Positions 41,136 to 46,559 of a DNA stretch of 46,559 bases are shown in pieces. The position numbers and the translations under genes are program-made. The notes beneath the pieces were generated by a model, which saw only the letters and a program-made list of their open reading frames with translations, was not told the DNA's origin and did no database searches. Origin of the DNA: Ruminococcus sp. (GTDB lineage: Bacteria > Bacillota > Clostridia > Oscillospirales > Ruminococcaceae); contig JAAVHJ010000011.1 of assembly GCA_014799805.1 (NCBI GenBank), positions 37,378 to 83,936 on the forward strand, given 5' to 3'. How positions within the stretch are numbered: position 1 is the stretch's first letter; every line of letters starts with the position of its first letter.

Positions 41136-41164
41136 TTGACAAGGTTTGTGAAATATGTTATAAT
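41136..41164 (+). promoter_or_regulatory. Promoter of first tandem dockerin gene
   Basis: TTGACA at 41136-41141, a 17-bp spacer and TATAAT at 41159-41164, preceded by TGT (extended -10). This is a perfect consensus promoter. Confidence 0.88.
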
Positions 41165-41231
41165 TACAGTGAGAGGTTATAAATTGTTTTTACAAGAATA
41201 ATTTATTTAATTATTAAGAGGAGGTTTTTTT

Positions 41232-42200
41232 ATGAAAAAGAAAATAAGTGCTGTTTTGGCAATGGTTCTTACATGTTCCTGTTTGCCAATCAACGTGCAG
41301 ACAAACGCTGAATCATTAGATAATAGTTTGTGGATTGTGCCTATTAGACCTGATGATAATGATGAAATTGTTACTGTACTGCCAACTGCCAAACCAACAG
41401 GCAATGAAGAAAAAGATAATATACATGCATGGAGAATTACAAGTATTTGTGGACATCTGGAAAATTCTAAAGGCATTGAGATGGTTTTAGATGATGATGG
41501 TTATGTCATGTTTGATGATGATGACAATATCATTTGTACAAATGGAAAACATCTGATGACACTCTCTTATTATTACTGTGATTTTGTCTATACTGATGAT
41601 AACAATGATATGATTATTACTGATGGTGAGAATTACTGGAAATATGCCGTAGATGGCGGGGAAGGTTCTAATTGCAAGAAAAGCATTTATTATTATGTAA
41701 CTGATGATGGTACAGCAATTTTGAATGCAGAAGGTGAGATTGATTATTATCTCAATAGTATGGGGAAAGACTTCTTGGTAAAATATGAGGGCGATGGCGT
41801 TTATAGCTATATAGGTTACAATGGTGATATTGTTTATACGGAAGGAAAATTTGATTATTTTAGTACCAATCGTTTATTATTAACTTGGAGAACAGAAGAA
41901 GAAAGACAAGAAGTTTGGCAGTGGGAACAGTTGGGAGCAATTGTTGACGCTGCCACTAAAGGCGAAATTACAGATGATGAGGCACTTAATCTTGCGGATA
42001 AAGTTCTCAAAGGTGATGCTACTGAAGATGGGGAAGTTGATATTCTTGATGTCATTACAGTGAATAAATCTATTCTTGGTCAGAAAGTTATGAGCAGTTC
42101 TGCACAAAAAGCTTCTGATATAGATGGTGATGGCATTGTTTCGACAAGCGATTCTTTGGCTATCATGACATATATTGTTGGCTTGACAGAAGAATTATAA
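41232..42200 (+). CDS. Secreted dockerin protein with acidic beta-hairpin-like repeats
   Basis: A 322-residue secreted protein. A signal peptide (KKKISAVLAMVLTCSCLPI) is followed by a module of about 200 residues that I do not recognise. It is built from repeats of roughly 20-30 residues with an aromatic-x-x-Asp-rich turn (YVMFDDDDNIICTNGK, FVYTDDNNDMIITDG, YYVTDDGTAILNAEGE, YSYIGYNGDIVYTEG). A short linker leads to a dockerin (about 259-322: GDATEDGEVDILDVITVNKS and SDIDGDGIVSTSDSLAIM). The dockerin matches the GH48 one in class, so both may bind the same cohesin. GAGGAGG precedes the ATG. No catalytic motif is visible; carbohydrate binding is a guess. Confidence 0.88.
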   Translation: MKKKISAVLAMVLTCSCLPINVQTNAESLDNSLWIVPIRPDDNDEIVTVLPTAKPTGNEEKDNIHAWRITSICGHLENSKGIEMVLDDDGYVMFDDDDNIICTNGKHLMTLSYYYCDFVYTDDNNDMIITDGENYWKYAVDGGEGSNCKKSIYYYVTDDGTAILNAEGEIDYYLNSMGKDFLVKYEGDGVYSYIGYNGDIVYTEGKFDYFSTNRLLLTWRTEEERQEVWQWEQLGAIVDAATKGEITDDEALNLADKVLKGDATEDGEVDILDVITVNKSILGQKVMSSSAQKASDIDGDGIVSTSDSLAIMTYIVGLTEEL

Positions 42201-42216
42201 TATAATGATTTAAACA

Positions 42217-42248
42217 TAAAAGAGGTCAAATATTCTGACCTCTTTTTT
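42217..42248 (+). terminator. Rho-independent terminator of first tandem dockerin gene
   Basis: AAAAGAGGTCA-AATATTC-TGACCTCTTTT forms an 8-11 bp stem followed by T6. Confidence 0.9.
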
Positions 42249-42313
42249 ATTTTATAATTAGTTATAAGAAAAAATTATTTTTTATAAAAAACAGCTATAA
42301 TGCAAAAATTTCA

Positions 42314-42342
42314 TTGACAAATTTTGTGAAATATGTTATAAT
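42314..42342 (+). promoter_or_regulatory. Promoter of second tandem dockerin gene
   Basis: TTGACA at 42314-42319, a 17-bp spacer and TATAAT at 42337-42342 with TGT before it. It is almost base-for-base the promoter of the first copy. Confidence 0.88.
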
Positions 42343-42398
42343 AAAAATGTTAAAAGAGAAAGCTTTTAGTTTTAAAAATTTTAAGAGGAGGTTTTGTT

Positions 42399-43171
42399 AT
42401 GAAAAAGAAAGTAAGTGCTGTTTTGGCAATGGTTCTTGCCTGTTCCAGTTTGCCAATTAGCATACAAGCAAATGCTAGAAATTTATATTTCCCTTGGTAT
42501 GAGCCATTTCATAATCAGTTAGGAATATTAGTAGAATTAAAAATATTGTTAATAAATTAGAATATTATAAAAATCTTGAAATAGTTTTAGATGATGATGG
42601 TTATGTCATGTTTGATGATGATGGTTATGTTATTTGTACAGATGGAAAAAATTTGATGACATATTCTTATTGGGAAAAAGCTTTTGTTTATACAGATGCG
42701 AATGGTGATAACGTTTTTGTTGACACACTTGGATACTGGAAATACATTCCAGAAGGTGAAGCTATTTTTTACTGTGTTACAGATGATAGCACTCCTATTT
42801 TGAATAATGAAGGTGAAATTGATTATTATCTTAACAAAAGAGTTTTATTAGAAGATGAGGGAAATGGCGTTTATAGTTATCCAGATGTACAGGGAAATAC
42901 TGTTTACACCAGAGGAAATTATATCCCGGGACAATATGGTTTTAGTGAATTACTTACTTGGAAAAATACTAATATTTTAAAAGGTGATGCAACGGAAGAT
43001 GGCGAAGTTAATATTCTTGATGTGATTGCAGTGAATAAATCTATTCTTGGTCAGAAAATTATGAGCAGTTCTGCACTGAAAGCTTCTGATATAGACGGTG
43101 ATGGCATTGTTTCTCCAAACGATTCTTTGGCTATCATGACATATATTGTTGGCTTGACAGAAGAATTATAA
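42399..43171 (+). pseudogene. Second tandem dockerin protein, frameshifted
   Basis: ATG 42399 follows AAGAGGAGG and encodes a signal peptide (KKKVSAVLAMVLACSSLPIS) like that of the first copy, but this frame stops at TAG 42558. Homology resumes in the -1 frame from about 42530 (NLEIVLDDDGYVMFDDDG) and continues to an intact dockerin (GDATEDGEVNILDVIAVNKS, SDIDGDGIVSPNDSLAIM). One extra A in the A5 run at 42539-42543 would rejoin the frames. The inferred intact product is about 257 residues, shorter than its sister through loss of part of the N-terminal module. Either a young pseudogene or a sequencing error. Confidence 0.8.
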
Positions 43172-43228
43172 TATAAATAATACAAAAAAAGAGTTCGTGA
43201 AAAAGATGGACACTCATAAAGAAGTTTT

Positions 43229-43273
43229 CGCCATAGCATTTATGATTTTCAGTCAAAAGTGCTATGGCGTTTC
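43229..43273 (+). terminator. Probable terminator after second dockerin copy
   Basis: CGCCATAGCA and TGCTATGGCG form a perfect 10-bp stem around a 21-nt loop and are followed by TTTCTATT. The long loop and broken T-run make it weaker than the other terminators here. Confidence 0.5.
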
Positions 43274-43275
43274 TA

Positions 43276-43304
43276 TTGACAATGTAACGGCTTTGATGTA
43301 TAAT
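43276..43304 (+). promoter_or_regulatory. Promoter of the small ORF-metalloprotease pair
   Basis: TTGACA at 43276-43281, a 17-bp spacer and TATAAT at 43299-43304, a perfect consensus placed about 30 bases before the first candidate start. Confidence 0.85.
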
Positions 43305-43342
43305 TATTACTAAGATAAATCGGAATTTGTAAATGAAAGGCG

Positions 43343-43558
43343 TTGAGAATTGTGTTTTTTCCACCAATAGTTTTAATACGAAAGAACTTGATTATAAAAA
43401 AATTGTCTCAATGTGGTGCTTTTACTGAAGAAACTGCTAAAACATTTTCGGAAGCTGGAATTATTAACCCTAATGGGTTCAAAAAAGTAAATGACACTTT
43501 AGAAAAACAAAGAGTATTAGTAAGAACTAAAGAAAACAAATATTACTTGAATAAATAA
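43343..43558 (+). CDS. Small winged-helix-like protein, probably frameshifted near its start
   Basis: The open frame encodes about 71 residues ending AFTEETAKTFSEAGIINPNG, then FKKVNDTLEKQRVLVRTKENKYYLNK (split at Gly). This looks like a small winged-helix end, with the VLVRTKxxKYYL wing. The visible start is poor (TTG 43343, binding site too close; GTG 43352 possible). ATG 43333 in another frame gives a more protein-like N-terminus (NTKELDYKK). It would join this frame if the A7 run at 43396-43402 were A6, giving about 74 residues. It directly precedes a membrane metalloprotease gene from the same promoter. Family not recognised. Confidence 0.55.
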   Translation: MRIVFFPPIVLIRKNLIIKKLSQCGAFTEETAKTFSEAGIINPNGFKKVNDTLEKQRVLVRTKENKYYLNK

Positions 43559-43585
43559 TTGCAAATTACAATTTGGGAGGGTATT

Positions 43586-44128
43586 ATGCAACGTAAACTG
43601 AAATTACTTGGGTTTGTAATTCTTTTGGGGATATTCACATTGATTTTGTACATTGTTTTGCACGAATTAGGTCATTGCATTGTTGCCGTAGCTTGCGGTG
43701 CTAAAATAACAGAGTTCAGTATCTTAACTGCACATATGACATATATTGACGGAAACTTTACGAATTTGGAAACAATGTGGTTTAATGCTAATGGAGTTCT
43801 TTTCCCCTTGATTATTTCTTATGTATATATGATTTTTTATCAAAAGAAACGTACAAATAGCCTATATAGAATATTCTCCTACTTTGCAGCAATTCTTCCG
43901 TTATTTAGTCTTTTCGCATGGGTGTTTATTCCTATCCTTATTCTAAATGATAACACAGCAATCTCAATTGGAGATGATTGTGCAAATTTTTTAGACATTT
44001 TTTCGACAAAATACAATCCTGTTTTAGTAATAATAAGTGCCATTGTACTGATTTCATTATCTCTAATACTTATGATTAAAAAAAACATAATCAAAAATTT
44101 TATTAGTTTGATGAAAGTAAAACAATAA
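43586..44128 (+). CDS. Membrane metalloprotease-like protein (HExxH, M50-type)
   Basis: A 180-residue protein with four or five membrane helices. The first helix carries HELGH (LYIVLHELGHCIVAVACGA, about residue 30), the HExxH zinc motif as placed in site-2 (M50) proteases; NANGVLFPLIISYVY may be a second conserved segment. A clear distal Asp ligand (NxxPxxxxDG) is not visible, so it is at most a minimal or divergent member. ATG 43586 has GGGAGGG four bases upstream. It lies 27 nt after a small winged-helix-like ORF under one promoter, which suggests a regulator/protease pair. Confidence 0.75.
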   Translation: MQRKLKLLGFVILLGIFTLILYIVLHELGHCIVAVACGAKITEFSILTAHMTYIDGNFTNLETMWFNANGVLFPLIISYVYMIFYQKKRTNSLYRIFSYFAAILPLFSLFAWVFIPILILNDNTAISIGDDCANFLDIFSTKYNPVLVIISAIVLISLSLILMIKKNIIKNFISLMKVKQ

Positions 44129-44163
44129 ATTCTGATTTATGCGAGTAATCAAATATTAACAAT

Positions 44164-44213
44164 AAGCCTCAAAGCAGTTATCAATAAATAATTGCTTTGA
44201 GGCTTAAATTTCT
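44164..44213. terminator. Convergent terminator after metalloprotease and phosphomutase genes
   Basis: AAGCCTCAAAGCA(G)TTAT and ATAA(T)TGCTTTGAGGCTT form a stem of about 17 bp with one mismatch. It is followed by AAATTTCTTT on the plus strand and sits between two convergent genes. Confidence 0.75.
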
Positions 44214-44256
44214 TTATGAGTATCGAACTAATCTGAACTCTTTTTTATATTTAATA

Positions 44257-45969
44257 TTATTTAAAAATCTGACTGAAATCATCTCTTAGTTTTTGTTCTG
44301 TGACAAGCGCATCAGCCATGGTTTCGCCAACAGTTGTGTAATAACTCTTAATTTTTGGTTCTGTGCCAGATGGGCGAATGACAACTTTTGCACCTTGTTC
44401 TAAATCAAATACTAAAACATTAGATTTTGGCAAAGTAATTGCAGTTTTTTCACCAGTTATAGTATCAATTGTTTCACTTGTCATATAGTCAGAAACGGAA
44501 ACAACTTTCAGACCGCCAATTGCTTCAGGTCTATTATCACGCAAGCCTTGCATGAGAGAATTCATTTTGTTCATACCGCTTTCACCCTCAAATGCAAAGC
44601 TTTGCAGAGAATGACGAAATACGCCGTATTTCTGGTATAGATTTTCTCTTGCCTGTAATAAAGAAATGCCTTTTGTACGATAATAAGCAGCCATTTCACA
44701 AATTAACATAGAAGCAACAACAGCGTCTTTATCTCTTACATAAGTACCAGCTAAATAGCCATAGCTTTCTTCAAAGCCGAATACATAGCGATTTTCTTGG
44801 TTCTTTTCTTCCAGTAAAGCAATTTGTTCTCCAATGAATTTAAAGCCTGTTAAAACTTCAATTGTTTCTAAGCCGTATTCGTTTGCAATGGCTTTGACTA
44901 AATCTGTTGTTACAATCGTTTTTACACAAATTGGATTTTCTGGAAGTGTATTATTTGCTTTACGCTGACTGCAAATATATTCCAGTAACAATGCACCAAC
45001 TTCATTTCCAGAAAATAATGCATAATCATCACCATCAGGCACAGCAATTCCAACACGGTCAGCATCAGGGTCAGTTGCAAGTAATAAATCTGGCTTTACT
45101 TTGTCGCAGTATTTTAAACCTAATTCCAAAGCCTCACGAATTTCAGGGTTTGGATAAGGACAAGTTGGGAAATTACCATCTGGATTTTCCTGTTCTGCTA
45201 CAACAGTTACGTCTTTAATGCCAATTCTGGATAATACCTCACGAACTGGTTTATTTCCTGTGCCATTTAAAGGCGTGTAAACAATTTTTAAACCACTTTC
45301 TGCACAAAGGTCTGTATGAATGCCTTGTGCAAGGACGTTCTGATAATATTCCTCAATGACAGACTGGTCAATATAAGAAATCATATTGTCAGCAACTGCC
45401 TGTTCAAAATCTGTATATTTTACATCATTAAACATGTCAAGAGAATTAATTTCAGATAAAACTTTTTCAGCAACTTCTAATGTAATCTGACAGCCATCTG
45501 CACCATAAGCTTTATAGCCGTTATATTTTGATGGATTATGACTAGCAGTTACCATGATACCAGCACTGCAATTTAATGCACGCACTGCCCATGATAAACA
45601 AGGTGTTGGCATTAATTCTGTGTAAATATGAACTTTAATGCCATTTGCTGCCAGAACAGATGCAGCAGCTTGTGCAAATTTTATAGATTTGATACGACTG
45701 TCATAAGAAATTGCAACGCTTGGATTTTCAAAAGATTCTTTGACATAATTAGCAAGTCCTTGTGTGGCACGGCGAACAGTGTAAACATTCATTCTGTTTG
45801 TACCTGCACCAATTACACCACGCAAACCACCTGTGCCGAATTCTAAATCACGATAGAAACGGTCACGAATTTCAGATTGATTTTCTTTTACGCTTAACAG
45901 TTCAGTTTGCAAATCCGCATCATCAACGGCTTTTTCGCACCAACTGTTGTAAAGCTCCATGATAGACAT
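44257..45969 (-). CDS. Phospho-sugar mutase (phosphoglucomutase/phosphomannomutase)
   Basis: A 570-residue alpha-D-phosphohexomutase of the long bacterial type. All four signatures are present: the phosphoserine loop VTASHNPSKYNGYKAYG (about 130-146), the metal loop DPDADRVG, the sugar loop GFEESYGYL and the phosphate loop RPSGTEPKIK near the C-terminus. It interconverts hexose 1- and 6-phosphates, here probably linking cellobiose/glucose 1-phosphate from fibre breakdown to glycolysis. ATG 45969 is chosen because AGGAGG lies nine bases upstream; longer starts lack a site. Confidence 0.94.
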   Translation of the reverse strand: MSIMELYNSWCEKAVDDADLQTELLSVKENQSEIRDRFYRDLEFGTGGLRGVIGAGTNRMNVYTVRRATQGLANYVKESFENPSVAISYDSRIKSIKFAQAAASVLAANGIKVHIYTELMPTPCLSWAVRALNCSAGIMVTASHNPSKYNGYKAYGADGCQITLEVAEKVLSEINSLDMFNDVKYTDFEQAVADNMISYIDQSVIEEYYQNVLAQGIHTDLCAESGLKIVYTPLNGTGNKPVREVLSRIGIKDVTVVAEQENPDGNFPTCPYPNPEIREALELGLKYCDKVKPDLLLATDPDADRVGIAVPDGDDYALFSGNEVGALLLEYICSQRKANNTLPENPICVKTIVTTDLVKAIANEYGLETIEVLTGFKFIGEQIALLEEKNQENRYVFGFEESYGYLAGTYVRDKDAVVASMLICEMAAYYRTKGISLLQARENLYQKYGVFRHSLQSFAFEGESGMNKMNSLMQGLRDNRPEAIGGLKVVSVSDYMTSETIDTITGEKTAITLPKSNVLVFDLEQGAKVVIRPSGTEPKIKSYYTTVGETMADALVTEQKLRDDFSQIFK

Positions 45970-46035
45970 ACAGAAAAACCTCCTAAATAATAATATCATT
46001 TTTCGCTTTGCAATCATTCAAAGCTATTACTTAAT

Positions 46036-46064
46036 ATTATAGCATAAAAATTAGCATTTGAAAA
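46036..46064 (-). promoter_or_regulatory. Extended -10 promoter of the phosphomutase gene
   Basis: On the minus strand TGC-TATAAT (46044-46036) with a weak TTTTCA at -35 (46064-46059, 17-bp spacing). The leader is about 60 nt and contains a small GCTTTG/CAAAGC hairpin. Confidence 0.65.
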
Positions 46065-46103
46065 GGGGGTAAATCATATTTTTTGAAAATTTTACATGAA
46101 TTT

Positions 46104-46379
46104 TTATTTTTTTAAATCTTGAATAATATTTTGCAAATGCATGATTTCATTTATGCTTAATCCAGAAACATCTAAATAATTTTGAGAATTTAAACCAAGC
46201 AACCAGTCCGTACTAACTGAAAAAGTTTTTGCAATTTTAATTAACATGTCAACTGATGGCTGAATATAAGCATTTTCCCAATTGCTAACACATTGTTTTG
46301 TAATATTCAGCTTATTGGCAAATTCCACCTGATTCATTTTTAAAGCAAGTCGAAGTTCTTTGATTCGTTCGTAAAACAT
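46104..46379 (-). CDS. XRE-family helix-turn-helix repressor
   Basis: A 91-residue Cro/C1-type regulator. The HTH occupies the first 60 residues (IKELRLALKMNQVEFANKLN, ITKQCVSNWENAYIQPSVDM), followed by STDWLLGLNS and a short C-terminal helix (INEIMHLQNIIQDLKK). GAAAGGAA precedes the ATG. It is divergent from a gene beginning at 46528, with a 12-bp repeated site between them, the classic layout of a repressor controlling itself and a neighbour. Confidence 0.9.
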   Translation of the reverse strand: MFYERIKELRLALKMNQVEFANKLNITKQCVSNWENAYIQPSVDMLIKIAKTFSVSTDWLLGLNSQNYLDVSGLSINEIMHLQNIIQDLKK

Positions 46380-46409
46380 AATAATTATTCCTTTCTGGTA
46401 AATTTTAAT

Positions 46410-46455
46410 AATACTATTGTAAATTAATACTTGACAATTTTAAAATACTATTGTA
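46410..46455. promoter_or_regulatory. Repeated operator-like sites between divergent XRE gene and right-edge gene
   Basis: AATACTATTGTA occurs exactly twice, at 46410-46421 and 46444-46455, start to start 34 bp apart. The second copy runs into the -10 element of the plus-strand promoter; the first lies where the minus-strand promoter should be. They are the natural candidate binding sites of the adjacent XRE protein. Confidence 0.65.
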
Positions 46456-46459
46456 TACT
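46431..46459 (+). promoter_or_regulatory. Promoter of right-edge gene
   Basis: TTGACA at 46431-46436, a 17-bp spacer and TATACT at 46454-46459. The -10 overlaps a repeated operator-like site, implying repression. Confidence 0.82.
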
Positions 46460-46527
46460 AATAATAGATATTTTGAATAATGCAAAGAATAAGAGTAAAA
46501 AAATTAATTTATAAAGGAGAAAACAGT

Positions 46528-46559
46528 ATGTTAGATTATGAAAAATTATTTTATGAAAG
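46528..46559 (+). CDS. Start of a protein-coding gene cut by the window end
   Basis: ATG 46528 follows AAAGGAGA seven bases upstream and a consensus promoter. The ten complete codons visible read MLDYEKLFYE, too few to identify the product. By position it is the likely target of the divergent XRE repressor. Confidence 0.6.
   Translation, partial: MLDYEKLFYE

Larger units (their letters stand above)
41136..43171 (+). repeat. Tandem duplication of a dockerin-protein gene with its promoter
   Basis: Two copies run head to tail. The units share the promoter block (TTGACAA..TTTGTGAAAT, then ATGTTATAAT), the AAGAGGAGG binding site, the signal peptide, the body of the protein and a nearly identical dockerin. 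The first copy spans about 41136-42248, including a terminator; the second spans about 42314-43171. Confidence 0.85.

Noticed and set aside
42530-42550. Programmed -1 ribosomal frameshifting in the second dockerin gene
   Set aside because: The A-run does not fit an X XXY YYZ slippery heptamer in the zero frame (A TTA AAA), and no strong downstream stem was seen. A simple A deletion explains it better.
1-46559. tRNA or rRNA genes
   Set aside because: No cloverleaf with a T-arm GTTCRANYC and matching acceptor ends, and no rRNA-like sequence, was seen in any intergenic gap.

Overview
The window is AT-rich, gene-dense DNA from a low-G+C Gram-positive anaerobe. The best fit is a cellulolytic Ruminococcus-like member of the Oscillospiraceae. 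The main evidence is a secreted GH48 cellulase ending in a dockerin, three further dockerin-bearing secreted proteins, a set of Bacillota housekeeping genes, strong AGGAGG ribosome binding sites, and promoters with TTGACA-17-TATAAT spacing. No phage, IS element, CRISPR array, rRNA or tRNA was recognised.

Layout. 1-6606 (+): the 3' end of ileS and its terminator, an unknown protein, then lspA, an RluD-type pseudouridine synthase, a Cof-type HAD hydrolase, a YqiA-like esterase, a two-subunit transketolase and a DUF4291 protein, closed by a bidirectional terminator. 6637-11343 (-): an ABC-2 exporter cassette (ATPase, permease, GldG-like protein, DUF4340 protein). 11344-14557: a 444-bp regulatory gap with a consensus promoter, then the GH48-dockerin cellulase. 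14556-20591: a ComEA-like protein (-), a small XRE regulator (+), and the recD2-comF-mreB operon (-) with a small membrane protein upstream. 20756-27527 (+): a PHP phosphatase, an Lrp/AsnC regulator, an aminotransferase, ispE, a papain-type protease with a dockerin, and a MraY-like transferase. 27487-30179 (-): a class B PBP, an unknown protein and dtd. 30369-41099 (+): a tautomerase, maf, alaS, a HIT protein, a phosphoribosyltransferase, comEC, holA, RNase M5, and a degenerate MBOAT/DHHW O-acetyltransferase-like pair. 41136-43171: a tandem duplication of a secreted dockerin protein of unknown function; the second copy is frameshifted. 43276-44128: a small winged-helix-like ORF and a membrane HExxH metalloprotease. 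44257-45969 (-): a phosphohexomutase. The right edge holds a divergent XRE repressor/target switch with repeated operators.

How the genes fit together. The dockerin proteins fall into two sequence classes: GH48 and the tandem pair in one, the papain-like protease in the other. They therefore probably dock on different cohesins of a cellulosome whose scaffoldins lie outside this window. Three competence-type genes (ComEA-like, comF, comEC) are scattered through it, but the comEC C-terminal metallo-beta-lactamase domain has lost its metal ligands. The MBOAT protein lacks all three signature histidines and its DHHW partner appears to lack the nucleophile serine, so this membrane pair looks like a coordinated pseudoenzyme system. 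That pair and the repeat-built N-terminal module of the tandem dockerin proteins are the most novel items seen.
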